A DNA stretch of 33,128 nt from Clostridia bacterium (GTDB lineage Bacteria > Bacillota > Clostridia > Oscillospirales > CAG-272): positions 1-33,128 of the forward strand of contig JAFPWV010000214.1 of assembly GCA_017412675.1 (NCBI GenBank), written 5' to 3'. The position numbers and the translations under genes are program-made. The stretch's first letter is position 1. Every line of letters begins with the position of its first letter. Of this stretch, positions 16,856 through 25,161 are shown in pieces. A model generated the notes under the pieces. That model was not told the origin of the DNA. It searched no databases and saw only the letters and a program-made list of their open reading frames with translations.

Positions 16856-17083
16856 GTGACCTCCTCCACCCTCTTCCGCCGCGCGACTGCCGGATGCATG
16901 ACGGCGCTCGCTGCCACCCTCGGCTACATACTCCGCGAAATCGTCCTGATGCGCGCCTCCCCTGCCTTCGCCGTCGCGATGTGGCAGACCGTGCCGTACC
17001 AGCTCGAACACATCCTCGGCTCCCTCGCGGCGTATCTCGGCTTTGCCGTTCTCTTTGAAAAGCTGACGGCGGCGCGGTCCTGA
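16856..17083 (+). CDS. Small hydrophobic protein of unknown function
   Basis: The 75-aa product starts at a GTG with AAAGGAAG 5 nt upstream. The open frame extends further 5', but that part overlaps both promoters. Two hydrophobic stretches are visible, at about residues 12-33 and 53-70, so it may be a membrane protein with both ends on the same side. I do not recognise a family. It lies 26 nt before tilS and probably shares its transcript. Confidence 0.65.
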   Translation: MTSSTLFRRATAGCMTALAATLGYILREIVLMRASPAFAVAMWQTVPYQLEHILGSLAAYLGFAVLFEKLTAARS

Positions 17084-17109
17084 ACCGTCCGGAGATCCCC
17101 GGAGCGGAC

Positions 17110-18519
17110 ATGATGACAACACTACAGTTCCCCCATACGCTCGTCCGCTTCGGCATGGACGGGATCCTGCGGCGGGCGGGTTATGCCGTGCTCGGCTATT
17201 CGGGCGGCGCGGACTCGACCTGCCTCCTTGTTCTGCTCTCCGCGTGGTGCCGGGAAAACGGTGTCACCCTCGCGGCGGCGCACGTTCATCACGGAATTCG
17301 CGGGGAGGAAGCGGACCGGGACGAGGCCTTCTGCCGCCGGATGTGCGCGGAGCGGGGGATCCCCCTCTTTGTGACGCACGCCGACGTCCCGCAGCTCGCA
17401 GCGGAGCGCGGCCTCAGCATCGAGGAATGCGCGCGCGGTGTCCGGTATGCCTTCTTCGACGAGGTCGCGGCAGAGATCGCGGGTTCCTCCCCCGGCGCCG
17501 TCATCGTCACCGCGCACAACGCGACGGATCAGGTCGAGACGGTCCTCGCCAACCTCTTCCGGGGCTCCGGCACCCGCGGGCTCGGCGGCATCCCCCCCGT
17601 TCGAGACGGACGAATCCTGCGCCCCCTGATCGGCGATTCCTCAGAAGCCGTGCGGGCTTGGTGCCGGGAACACGGGATCCCCTTCGTTGAGGATGGCACC
17701 AATGCCGTCGCCGACTGCACGCGGAACGCCCTGCGGCTCTCCGTCCTGCCCGCGATCCGAACGATCTATCCCTCCCCCGAGGAGGCCGTCCTGCGCATGA
17801 GCGAACTGGCCCGCCGCGATGATGAAACCCTCGAGGCGCTCGCCCGGGCCGAGATCACGGACAATGGGATCGCCCGGGACCGCTTTGCCTCGCTCGATCC
17901 GGCCATTGCCTCGCGCGTGCTCCGCCTTCTTGCCGCAGAAGCCGGCGGATCCGTGCCGGAGGAAGGGCATGTCCGCACTGTCCTCACGCTCGCACGGGAA
18001 GAGGGCGCCCGGCGCGTTTCCCTGCCCGGCGGTGTCGAATGCCGGATCGGCAGGGACCGCGTGACCGTTGCCGCGCCGTCCGATGAGAAGACGTTCCCGC
18101 CGTTTCGCTATCCGGAGGACGGGGACCGCTTCGAGAACACGCTCGGCGCCGTCACCTTCCGGCTCGGGATGCCTCCCGGCGGTGATTCCGTGGCGATTCC
18201 GGCAGAGGCGGACGAAGATGAGGAAAATATTTACAAAAAATCTATATCAGTGTCTTTGAACTTTGATAAAATGAAAGACGCATTGCAGATTCGCGCGCGG
18301 GAAAACGGGGACGTGATCCGGTTCGGCGGCATGACGAGGCGTGTAAAAACGCTCTTTTCCGACCGAAAGATCCCGGCGGATCTGCGCTCCCTGGTTCCGA
18401 TCCTCTCGGACGGGGACGGCATTGTCTGGATCCCCGGCTTCCCGCCCCGCGACGGCGCACGCTGGGACGGATCCGGAACGCCGCTCACAGTCCTGTTCCA
18501 ATCTCGACAATCATTTTGA
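17110..18519 (+). CDS. tilS: tRNA(Ile)-lysidine synthase
   Basis: The 469-aa product uses ATP to attach lysine to C34 of tRNA-Ile(CAU), so that it reads AUA codons. The PP-loop motif SGGADS is at residues 31-36, and HVHHGIRG and TAHNATDQVET follow as in other TilS proteins. The C-terminal domain (RARENGDVIRFGGMTRRVKTLF onward in part) is present. ATG at 17110 has GGAG 5 nt upstream. The linker before the C-terminal domain is encoded by a markedly AT-rich 60-nt patch at 18221-18280. Confidence 0.95.
   Translation: MMTTLQFPHTLVRFGMDGILRRAGYAVLGYSGGADSTCLLVLLSAWCRENGVTLAAAHVHHGIRGEEADRDEAFCRRMCAERGIPLFVTHADVPQLAAERGLSIEECARGVRYAFFDEVAAEIAGSSPGAVIVTAHNATDQVETVLANLFRGSGTRGLGGIPPVRDGRILRPLIGDSSEAVRAWCREHGIPFVEDGTNAVADCTRNALRLSVLPAIRTIYPSPEEAVLRMSELARRDDETLEALARAEITDNGIARDRFASLDPAIASRVLRLLAAEAGGSVPEEGHVRTVLTLAREEGARRVSLPGGVECRIGRDRVTVAAPSDEKTFPPFRYPEDGDRFENTLGAVTFRLGMPPGGDSVAIPAEADEDEENIYKKSISVSLNFDKMKDALQIRARENGDVIRFGGMTRRVKTLFSDRKIPADLRSLVPILSDGDGIVWIPGFPPRDGARWDGSGTPLTVLFQSRQSF
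18264..18272 (+). promoter_or_regulatory. Possible internal extended -10 promoter in tilS
   Basis: TGA-TAAAAT lies in the AT-rich patch of tilS and fits an extended -10 box. No good -35 box is visible. It could feed hpt and ftsH. This is inference from sequence only. Confidence 0.3.
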
Positions 18520-18532
18520 CGGAGGAAACATC

Positions 18533-19096
18533 ATGACGAAATCCGTACTTGACCGCGACATCGAACGCGTCTTGCTCACCCAGGAAGAGATCCAGCGGGT
18601 CACCACCCGTATCGCCGCGCAGATCGACCGGGACTTCCGTTCCTCAAAGCGTCTGCTTCTGCTCGGGATCCTGAAGGGCTCCGTGGTCTTCATGGGCGAC
18701 CTCATGAAAAAAGTGACCGTTCCCGTGGAGATCGACTTCATGAAGGTCTCGTCCTACTCCGACGGTACGGAATCCTCCGGACGCATCAACATCCTGCTCG
18801 ACCTCAACCGCGCGGACCTCACGGAATGCGACATCATCATCGTCGAGGACATCATCGACAGCGGCCGCACCCTCTCCTATCTGGTGGAATACCTCCGGCT
18901 GGGCGGCGCGAAATCCGTCCACACCTGCACGCTGCTCGACAAGCCCAGCCGCCGCGTCGTGGCCTTCACGCCCGATTACGTCGGCTACGAGATCCCGGAC
19001 GAATTCGTCGTCGGCTACGGTCTCGACTACGCGGAGCAGTACCGCACCCTGCCCTATATCGGCATCCTGAAGCCGGACGTCTACAAAAACAAATAA
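18533..19096 (+). CDS. hpt: Hypoxanthine phosphoribosyltransferase
   Basis: The 187-aa product salvages hypoxanthine and guanine to IMP and GMP with PRPP. The PRPP loop IIIVEDIIDSGRT is at residues 101-113. LGILKGSVVFMGDL near residue 44 and the SYSDGTESSG flexible loop near 75 are typical. The ATG at 18533 has GGAGG 7 nt upstream. It starts 13 nt after tilS. Length is normal for the bacterial enzyme. Confidence 0.95.
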   Translation: MTKSVLDRDIERVLLTQEEIQRVTTRIAAQIDRDFRSSKRLLLLGILKGSVVFMGDLMKKVTVPVEIDFMKVSSYSDGTESSGRINILLDLNRADLTECDIIIVEDIIDSGRTLSYLVEYLRLGGAKSVHTCTLLDKPSRRVVAFTPDYVGYEIPDEFVVGYGLDYAEQYRTLPYIGILKPDVYKNK

Positions 19097-19147
19097 GATC
19101 CCCGGCCCCGCGCCGCAGCATACAGCATACGAATTACAGAGGAAACT

Positions 19148-21211
19148 ATGAAGTCAAGATTCAAGATCGCAATCTTTTATGTGGTCCTCTTCGCCGTCAT
19201 CATTCTCGCAGCCGCGTCTCTGTGGCGGTCCATCCCGCAGGAAAAGCTCGTCTACTCCAACATCATTGAGCTCTTCCGCAATGAGAAGGTCGAGCAGTTC
19301 GAGGTCGACGAGGACAACAATCTGACCATGGCCGTCCGGGTGACGCTCGCAGACGGGACCGAAGGGCAGTCGGTGGTCACCTACCGGCTCCGCAGCCTCG
19401 ATCTCTTCATCGCGGATCTCGGCGACCTGATCGAAGAACAGCACGCAGCCGGGATCATCACCTCCTACGACTACCCGCCGCCGGTCGCGATCCCGTGGTG
19501 GGTCTCCCTCATCCCCTATCTGATCGTGATCATTCTGCTCATCGCCATGTGGGTGTTCATCATGAACCAGGCCACGGGCGGCAAGGGCACGAAGATCAAC
19601 TCGGTCGGACGCGCGAAGGCGAAGCTCGTCACCGCGGACAAGGCGAAGGTCTATTTCAAGGACGTCGCCGGCGCGGACGAGGAAAAGGCGGAGCTCGAGG
19701 AGATCGTCGAATTCCTGCGCAACCCCGATTACTTCACCAAGCTCGGCGCGAAGATCCCGCACGGCGTTCTGCTCGTCGGCCCTCCCGGAACCGGTAAAAC
19801 CCTCATCGCAAAGGCGGTGGCGGGCGAAGCGGGCGTTCCCTTCTATTCGATCTCCGGTTCGGACTTCGTGGAGATGTACGTCGGCGTCGGCGCGTCCCGT
19901 GTGCGCGATCTGTTCGACACCGCGAAGAAGAATCCCGCCGCGATCATCTTCATCGATGAGATCGACGCGGTCGGACGCCATCGCGGCGCAGGTCTCGGCG
20001 GCGGTCACGACGAACGCGAGCAGACCCTGAACCAGATCCTCGTCGAAATGGACGGCTTCGGCTCCTCCGACGGCGTCATCGTCATGGCGGCGACCAACCG
20101 TCCCGACATCCTCGACCCCGCGCTGCTCCGTCCGGGACGCTTCGACCGTCAGATCACCATGAATCCGCCGGACGTCAAGGGCCGCGAGGAGATCCTCAAG
20201 GTCCACTCGCGCAACAAGCCGCTTGAGGCGGACGTCGATCTCTCGGTCATCGCCAAGACGACGGTCGGCTTCACGGGTGCAGAGCTTGCGAACCTCCTCA
20301 ACGAGGCCGCGCTGCTCGCCTGCCGCAAGGGCAAGAACCTCATCGGCATGACGGATCTCGAAGAGGCGATGATCAAGGTCATCGTCGGGCCTGCGAAGCG
20401 TTCCCGCGTCATCACCGATGCGGAGCGCAAGCTCACGGCCTATCACGAAGCCGGTCACGCCGTCACCACCTGGGTCCGCCAGCCGGAATCCCCGGTGCAC
20501 CAGATCTCGATCATCCCCTCCGGGCGCGCGGGCGGCTACACGCTCTCCTTCCCGAAGGAGGATCAGTCGTATATGTCCCGCTCCATGATGGAGAATGAGA
20601 TCGTCACGCTGCTCGGCGGGCGGTGCGCGGAGGCCCTCATCCTCGGCGATATTTCCACCGGCGCGTCGAACGACATCCAGCGCGCGTCCTCGATCGCACG
20701 GCACATGGTCACGAAATACGGCATGAGCGAGAAGCTCGGCCCGATCCTCTACGGCAGCGAATCGTCGAGCGACGAGGTCTTCCTCGGCCGCGACTTCAAC
20801 CAGACGAAGAACTACTCCGAGGAGACGGCGGCCGTCATCGACGAAGAGGTGAAGAAGATCGTTACGAAGGCCTACGACGAGGCGATCCGCATCCTCGAGG
20901 ACAACATCGACCGGCTGCACTTCGTGGCGGAATACCTCATGAAGAATGAGATCATGGAGGAAGAACAGTTCGTCCGCGCCATGACCGAGCCCGACGTGAC
21001 CATCGAGCAGCTCGAAGAAATGGTCGCGGAAAAGCGCCGCAAGAGCAAGGAAGAAAACGAAGCCTTTGCCCGTCACCTCGCAGAGCTCGAAAAGCAGCGT
21101 GAGGAAGAGCGCGCGAAGGACGAATCCCGCCGCCAGCACCGGAGCGCGTTCCCCCCCATCGGACAGGAGCCGCCGAAGGATGAAGACGACGACGGAGACG
21201 ACGAAGAATAA
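19148..21211 (+). CDS. ftsH: ATP-dependent zinc metalloprotease FtsH
   Basis: The 687-aa product is the membrane AAA protease that degrades misfolded membrane proteins and regulators. Two transmembrane segments lie at about residues 7-25 and 117-139, flanking an extracytoplasmic domain. Walker A GPPGTGKT is at 211-218, Walker B IIFIDEID at 266-273 and the second-region-of-homology arginines near 328-331. The M41 zinc motif HEAGH is at 433-437, with a third ligand probably D509. The C-terminus ends in a strongly acidic tail. It is the last gene of the tilS-hpt-ftsH cluster. Confidence 0.97.
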   Translation: MKSRFKIAIFYVVLFAVIILAAASLWRSIPQEKLVYSNIIELFRNEKVEQFEVDEDNNLTMAVRVTLADGTEGQSVVTYRLRSLDLFIADLGDLIEEQHAAGIITSYDYPPPVAIPWWVSLIPYLIVIILLIAMWVFIMNQATGGKGTKINSVGRAKAKLVTADKAKVYFKDVAGADEEKAELEEIVEFLRNPDYFTKLGAKIPHGVLLVGPPGTGKTLIAKAVAGEAGVPFYSISGSDFVEMYVGVGASRVRDLFDTAKKNPAAIIFIDEIDAVGRHRGAGLGGGHDEREQTLNQILVEMDGFGSSDGVIVMAATNRPDILDPALLRPGRFDRQITMNPPDVKGREEILKVHSRNKPLEADVDLSVIAKTTVGFTGAELANLLNEAALLACRKGKNLIGMTDLEEAMIKVIVGPAKRSRVITDAERKLTAYHEAGHAVTTWVRQPESPVHQISIIPSGRAGGYTLSFPKEDQSYMSRSMMENEIVTLLGGRCAEALILGDISTGASNDIQRASSIARHMVTKYGMSEKLGPILYGSESSSDEVFLGRDFNQTKNYSEETAAVIDEEVKKIVTKAYDEAIRILEDNIDRLHFVAEYLMKNEIMEEEQFVRAMTEPDVTIEQLEEMVAEKRRKSKEENEAFARHLAELEKQREEERAKDESRRQHRSAFPPIGQEPPKDEDDDGDDEE

Positions 21212-21218
21212 GCAAAGA

Positions 21219-21256
21219 TAAAAGGACTGTTGTACGCGCGTACGGCGGTCCTTTTT
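21219..21256. terminator. Bidirectional terminator between ftsH and the GNAT gene
   Basis: AAAGGAC (21221-21227) and GTCCTTT (21248-21254) form the base stem. The palindrome GTACGCGCGTAC lies in the upper part. A T run follows on the plus strand and an A-rich run precedes it for the minus strand. Confidence 0.8.
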
Positions 21257-21262
21257 GATGCT

Positions 21263-22141
21263 TCAGGGATTCTCCGCGATCGAGGCCCGGGTCATGACGG
21301 CGACGGTCTCGCTCGATTCGATCCGGTAGCCGAGCTTTTCGTAAACATGGAGCGCGTCGACGTTCCCCGCCTCGCAGTAGAGAACGGGATTGGCACAGCC
21401 GCGGCGGATGCACTCCCGGGTCAGAAACGCCGTCATCCGGGTGCCGAGGCCGCGTCCCCGACAGGCAAGATCGACCGCCACGCCCCCGACGCCGCTCCCG
21501 TCCGAAAAGAGCGCGCCGTACGCGGCGAGGTGTCCGTCGATCTCCATCAGATAGACGTTCGACCAGCGCTCCGGGTACTCCGCGATCTCCCGGCGGTCCG
21601 CCTCGATCTGCTCCGGGGTCTGCCGGACCTCGTCGTACGGGATCCCGAGCGCGCGGTGCATCCGGGCGTATTCGCGGCTCCAGATCGCGGGGCCCTCGGG
21701 AATGTCGCGCGCCTCGATGGGACGGATGCCGTCCGCGGAACAGGCGAGCTGGGATTCGCTGCCGCGCCAGACGAGGAAGTGGTTGGTGTTTGTGTAGGTA
21801 AAGCCGACGCTTTGGCAGAACGCGTCCGCGATCTCCGACGGCGGATAGGACGACCACCAGTCGCAGCCGCTCTCCCGGATGCGCCGCGCCGCCTCCCGGT
21901 ACGCCTCCCGTCCGATCCCGCGCCGACGTTGCTCCGGGATCACATAGAGATAGACGAACGCGGAATATTTCGCCTCGTCGGGGATATGGAGGTGCATCCA
22001 GCCGACCGGGACGCCGTCCGCCTCGAGGGCGAAGAGCTTTTCGGGCTCCCCGGCGTACTCGTCGAACTTCGCAAGCTGGGCGGACTCCGTCACGGAGCGG
22101 AGGAGGGGGAGGTCGTAAGGGTGTAAAATCTGAATGGCCAT
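21263..22141 (-). CDS. GNAT-family acetyltransferase with two GNAT domains
   Basis: The 292-aa product carries two N-acetyltransferase domains in tandem. Acetyl-CoA binding motif A appears as EQRRRGIGREAY at about residues 69-80 and as RGRGLGTRM at about residues 232-240. Substrate not evident. AAGGA lies 6 nt before the ATG. It follows the PAP2 gene by 28 nt and is probably co-transcribed with it. Confidence 0.85.
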   Translation of the reverse strand: MAIQILHPYDLPLLRSVTESAQLAKFDEYAGEPEKLFALEADGVPVGWMHLHIPDEAKYSAFVYLYVIPEQRRRGIGREAYREAARRIRESGCDWWSSYPPSEIADAFCQSVGFTYTNTNHFLVWRGSESQLACSADGIRPIEARDIPEGPAIWSREYARMHRALGIPYDEVRQTPEQIEADRREIAEYPERWSNVYLMEIDGHLAAYGALFSDGSGVGGVAVDLACRGRGLGTRMTAFLTRECIRRGCANPVLYCEAGNVDALHVYEKLGYRIESSETVAVMTRASIAENP

Positions 22142-22169
22142 GCGTGTCCTTCTTTCCGGATGAGCCGCG

Positions 22170-22718
22170 TCAGGCGTCTTTCCCCCGTTTTTCCCGGATC
22201 GCGTCCCACACCCGCTCCGTCACCCATCCGGCGAAGAAGGCGGCGGCGGTGCCGAGGACGATCCCAGCGAGGACGTCCGTCGGATAGTGGACCGTCAGAT
22301 AGAGGCGGGAGAATGCGATGAGAGCCGCGAGAACGAGGGCGGGCGTGCCGATGCGCCGGTCATGCAGAAAGATTGACACGGATGCCTCGAACGCCGCCAT
22401 GGTGTGCCCCGACGGGAAGGAAAGATCGCGCGGCGGTGAGACGATCAGCGAGAGGGTCGGGTCGAGGTCGTACGGGCGGATCCTTCCAACCAGCGGCTTC
22501 AGGATCAGGTTGCACAGGATCAGGCCGACGAGGAGCGCGATCCCCGCGTGCAAGCCCGCCTTCCTTGTCTTCGGGATCAAAAGCAGGATCAGGGCGAGCG
22601 CGATCCAAAAGGCCCCGCCTTCCCCGAGAAGCGTCACCCAGGGCAGCACGGCGTCGAGGAAGGGGCAGGCCAGCGCATCGTGCAGCCGATGGAGGAGTGA
22701 GATTTCAAACCAGTTCAA
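22170..22718 (-). CDS. PAP2-family membrane phosphatase (undecaprenyl-diphosphatase-like)
   Basis: The 182-aa product is a multi-pass membrane phosphatase. The three PAP2 motifs are K74-x6-R81-P82, PSGH (102-105) and S137-R138-x5-H144-x3-D148. It is likely to dephosphorylate undecaprenyl diphosphate or a related lipid phosphate at the outer membrane face, as in BcrC/YbjG. The start is a TTG at 22718 with GGGGAGG 9 nt upstream. It begins 30 nt after the HepT-like stop codon. Confidence 0.88.
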   Translation of the reverse strand: MNWFEISLLHRLHDALACPFLDAVLPWVTLLGEGGAFWIALALILLLIPKTRKAGLHAGIALLVGLILCNLILKPLVGRIRPYDLDPTLSLIVSPPRDLSFPSGHTMAAFEASVSIFLHDRRIGTPALVLAALIAFSRLYLTVHYPTDVLAGIVLGTAAAFFAGWVTERVWDAIREKRGKDA

Positions 22719-22748
22719 GCGTCGGTACCTCCCCTTGCGTTATCCGCT

Positions 22749-23096
22749 TTACTGACATCCGTCATGATCGTCATCTGCCAGAACACTCATCCTTGTTTGA
22801 AGCTCCGTTAAATCTTCGGATATGATCTCCCAAACGAGCCGGAGATTGACGCCTTCATAATTATAAACGATCCGATTTCTCAGGCCGTAAATCTCCGGCC
22901 ATGGGATTTCCGGATGGGCTGAGGTAAACTCGCTGCTCATCGTGTGGCAGAGTTCTCCTATCTGACTGAGATTGAAAACACAGGCCTCAACAAGCATCGA
23001 ATCAGCTGCAAACGCTTCATAATCTTTCCCGGCAGAATAGCGGAGAATCTTCTTGATGCAAGTACACATCAAAGCAATGCGGTCTTTATCTTGCAT
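22749..23096 (-). CDS. HepT-like HEPN-domain protein (DUF86) with His-to-Tyr in the RNase motif
   Basis: The 115-aa helical product resembles HepT toxins of MntA/HepT modules. In the family the motif R-x4-H-x-Y is the RNase site, and its Tyr is AMPylated by MntA. Here the motif reads R73-NRIV-Y78-N-Y80, so the His is Tyr (codon TAT; His would need one change to CAT). RNase activity may be lost, but Y80 is kept. The ATG at 23096 overlaps the 3' end of the MntA-like gene by 11 nt. No strong ribosome site is seen, suggesting translational coupling. The gene is visibly more AT-rich than its neighbours. Confidence 0.85.
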   Translation of the reverse strand: MQDKDRIALMCTCIKKILRYSAGKDYEAFAADSMLVEACVFNLSQIGELCHTMSSEFTSAHPEIPWPEIYGLRNRIVYNYEGVNLRLVWEIISEDLTELQTRMSVLADDDHDGCQ

Positions 23097-23385
23097 AAAT
23101 CGTGATTCCCGTTTTCTGGATTTCCCTCTCGATCTTCGATCCGCTTTCAATGTGCGTCACGTCAAAGATATCGACAGGGCGTTCTGCAACGCGGCGGAGC
23201 TCTTCGGCGAAACCTACGAACCTAAGCCCTTTTAATCCAGAGTCGACCAGAAGATCCACATCGCTTTGGTCATTCGCTGAGCCTTTGGCGAAGGATCCGA
23301 ACAAAATTGCATGACGGATCTTGTACTGCTCAAAAACCGGCGCCAGAAGAGCCGAAATGTCCTGAACGGTGGCATGGTTTCCCAT
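23086..23385 (-). CDS. MntA-like minimal nucleotidyltransferase
   Basis: The 99-aa product is a minimal nucleotidyltransferase of the MNT fold. The core GSFAKGSANDQSDVD holds G30-S31 and the metal-binding D42 and D44. A third acidic residue (D72) lies in PVDIFDV. Family members act as antitoxins by AMPylating the HepT partner. GGAGG precedes the ATG. It is the first gene of a unit with HepT, and perhaps PAP2 and GNAT. Confidence 0.88.
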   Translation of the reverse strand: MGNHATVQDISALLAPVFEQYKIRHAILFGSFAKGSANDQSDVDLLVDSGLKGLRFVGFAEELRRVAERPVDIFDVTHIESGSKIEREIQKTGITIYAR

Positions 23386-23418
23386 AGAACGCTTCCTCCT
23401 CTCGAAGACTTCAAGTAT

Positions 23419-23447
23419 AGTATAGCAGATGTCATAAAAAAAGTAAA
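23419..23447 (-). promoter_or_regulatory. Promoter of the MntA/HepT unit
   Basis: On the minus strand TTTACT (23442-23447) and TATACT (23419-23424) are spaced by 17 nt, with TGC just before the -10 box. TATACT is immediately repeated (TATACTATACT). Confidence 0.72.
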
Positions 23448-23493
23448 GCCTTTCCTGTGAAGATTTCCGTGAGGAAATTCAAAAGAAAGCCCG

Positions 23494-23527
23494 TAAAAAA
23501 AACAGAGACCCGCCGCAGCGGATCCCT
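23494..23527 (-). terminator. Terminator of the spoIIIA operon
   Basis: On the minus strand GATCCGC and GCGGGTC form the stem (one G·U pair), followed a few bases later by eight T residues. Confidence 0.8.
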
Positions 23528-23550
23528 TCTTCTCCCTTCCGATCGCAAGA

Positions 23551-24129
23551 TCAATCCTTCCCGTTTTTCTCGATGATCCGGAGGCATCCCGGCTCGATCC
23601 CGGCCTGTTCCCAGACGATCTCCGAGATCTGCGCGACCTCGCTCTGCAAAAGACCGTCGCTCTCCACGATCACGGAGCACGCGTTGTCCGAGAGCACGGC
23701 GACACATTGCTTGAACCCGCGCGACTGCATCAGGGCCTCGATGTTCGCCTCCTTTTCCATGCCCGCGGCGATCCGGCTGATCTCCTCTCCCGCGCGGGTC
23801 TTGGCGTCGGCGAGCGCGGTGGTGCTCTCCGTCACGGTTTTGAGGACCTCGATGGCCTCGTCGCGGGCCTGCCGTCTCTCCAGCGTGATCGACGCGAAAT
23901 AGTCCTCGACGTCCTTCGCTTCGAGCGTCTGCTCCGCCTCTCCGTCCGACGTGAGATCGATGGCGAGCTTCGGAAGATCCGCGTCCTTCGCGCCGTCGCT
24001 GAGGATGAAGTTGAGCGCGACCGCACCTCCGAGAATGACCACGGCGCAGAGAGCGATGATCCCGCGCGCGCCTGCCTTGGACGCGAGTTCCCTGCACCTC
24101 GTCCAGAAACCGGATAACTTCTCTTTCAT
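23551..24129 (-). CDS. spoIIIAH: Stage III sporulation protein AH
   Basis: The 192-aa product is the mother-cell ring protein that meets forespore SpoIIQ to form the feeding channel. One transmembrane helix lies at about residues 24-43. A charged helical segment follows, then a YscJ/FliF-like ring-building domain at the C-terminus (GFKQCVAVLSDNACSVIVE region). The ATG at 24129 has GAGGAGG 6 nt upstream. It starts 74 nt after spoIIIAG. Slightly shorter than the Bacillus subtilis protein. Confidence 0.92.
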   Translation of the reverse strand: MKEKLSGFWTRCRELASKAGARGIIALCAVVILGGAVALNFILSDGAKDADLPKLAIDLTSDGEAEQTLEAKDVEDYFASITLERRQARDEAIEVLKTVTESTTALADAKTRAGEEISRIAAGMEKEANIEALMQSRGFKQCVAVLSDNACSVIVESDGLLQSEVAQISEIVWEQAGIEPGCLRIIEKNGKD

Positions 24130-24203
24130 GAAGAACCTCCTCGATTCAGGTTGATGACGCACCATCTTATGCACGGCGGGCGGGAATTATGCGGCGTCGC
24201 GCT

Positions 24204-24593
24204 TCATTTTCCCGCGACCCGGATGCGGTTGGTCGGGACGGCGAGCGCGGCGGAGAGAAGCTCCGTCACGGTGGCGCGCACCCGGGGCAGATCCCCGCCC
24301 GTACAGACCACCGCGATCCCCCGCACGCCCGGATTCGCCCGCTTTCCGGATTCGCCGAACATACCGACCTCCTTTGCGCCCGCTTCCTCGATCGTCAGAA
24401 AGACCTCCGCCTCCTCGACCCCTTCGATGCTCAGGCAGAGTTCCCGCGCGCGCGTCTCGAGATACCCGGCGTAGTCGGACACCCCCGCGTCGTCCCGCCT
24501 CCCGAGCAGCCCCCCGAGCAAGAGGAGCGCGGCACCCATCAGCGCGAGCAGCAGAAGGATCCAGCGGTTGCGGTCCCATCGCGGCAGCTTCAT
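24204..24593 (-). CDS. spoIIIAG: Stage III sporulation protein AG, short form
   Basis: The 129-aa product has one transmembrane helix at about residues 12-31 and a ring-building domain from about residue 40 onward. In Bacillus subtilis SpoIIIAG is about 229 aa, and a long beta insertion in that domain builds the barrel of the ring. Here only about 25 residues separate VEEAEVFLTI from GVRGIAVV, so the insertion appears to be missing. ATGA overlaps the end of spoIIIAF. A GGAGGAGG-rich stretch precedes the ATG. Confidence 0.88.
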   Translation of the reverse strand: MKLPRWDRNRWILLLLALMGAALLLLGGLLGRRDDAGVSDYAGYLETRARELCLSIEGVEEAEVFLTIEEAGAKEVGMFGESGKRANPGVRGIAVVCTGGDLPRVRATVTELLSAALAVPTNRIRVAGK

Positions 24594-25045
24594 TCCTCCC
24601 TCGCCTCCTCCGTCCTCACCCGGACCGGGATCCCGAATGTCCTCGTCAGCTCTTCCTCCATTGACCGGCGCAGATTGTAGGGGCATGCCCCCACCGTCAC
24701 ATGGATCCGCTCCGCCCGGCCGCCCTCATCCGTCTGAAACCGCACCGTCATCCCCTCCCTTCCGATCCCGAGCGAATACTCCGCATAAGTAAAGATGAAT
24801 TCCGCCGATTCCGCATAATCCGGCAGCTCCGCCGTTCCGCTCTCCCGCGGGGCAAAAAGCGCGGACAGCTCCCCGGCGAGCGCTTCCCTGCGGTCCCAGA
24901 GCCCGCGGACGGGCACGAGGATCACAAGGAGCGTGACGAGAGCTGCGATGCGCCTGACGTGCTCCCGGCCCCTCTCCGGGCTGAGCGCGGACGCGAGCTC
25001 CGAGAGGGCGGCGACGGCAACGAGCGAGAGATAAAACGCGTGCAT
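24590..25045 (-). CDS. spoIIIAF: Stage III sporulation protein AF
   Basis: The 151-aa product has two N-terminal hydrophobic segments (about residues 4-20 and 33-47) and a soluble C-terminal domain, like SpoIIIAF of other spore formers. It is a component of the SpoIIIA complex in the mother-cell-derived membrane. GAGGAGG lies upstream of the ATG. A 115-nt gap, mostly filled by a three-hairpin element, separates it from spoIIIAE. Confidence 0.88.
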   Translation of the reverse strand: MHAFYLSLVAVAALSELASALSPERGREHVRRIAALVTLLVILVPVRGLWDRREALAGELSALFAPRESGTAELPDYAESAEFIFTYAEYSLGIGREGMTVRFQTDEGGRAERIHVTVGACPYNLRRSMEEELTRTFGIPVRVRTEEAREE

Positions 25046-25056
25046 GACGCCTCCTC

Positions 25057-25161
25057 ATACTAATTACGCGCAAAACCATTGCAAAATGGTTTTGTGCGAT
25101 CCGGAAAGGCGGAATGTCTTTCCGGACAGTCTAAATCCATGATTTAGACTGGAATTTGTAT
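25057..25161. repeat. Three-hairpin element between spoIIIAE and spoIIIAF (MITE-like)
   Basis: Three inverted repeats lie back to back. Hairpin 1 (25067-25098) has a 14-bp stem with one G·U pair and a GCAA tetraloop. Hairpin 2 (25100-25126) has a perfect 9-bp stem. Hairpin 3 (25127-25151) has a perfect 11-bp stem with a CAT loop. Outer ends ATACTAATT (25057-25065) and AATTTGTAT (25153-25161) form an imperfect 9-nt terminal inverted repeat with one mismatch. It is AT-rich relative to the operon. It could be a miniature mobile repeat or an RNA processing or attenuation site. Confidence 0.8.

Noticed and set aside
19154-21139. 661-aa minus-strand ORF opposite ftsH
   Set aside because: It is an antisense shadow of ftsH with no domain or ribosome site.
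21263-24129. Prophage or integrative element around the MntA/HepT genes
   Set aside because: No integrase, attachment repeats or phage genes are visible. The module is only two genes long.
25067-25151. Ordinary intrinsic terminator inside spoIIIA
   Set aside because: None of the three hairpins is followed by a T run on the minus strand, so it does not look like a standard terminator.
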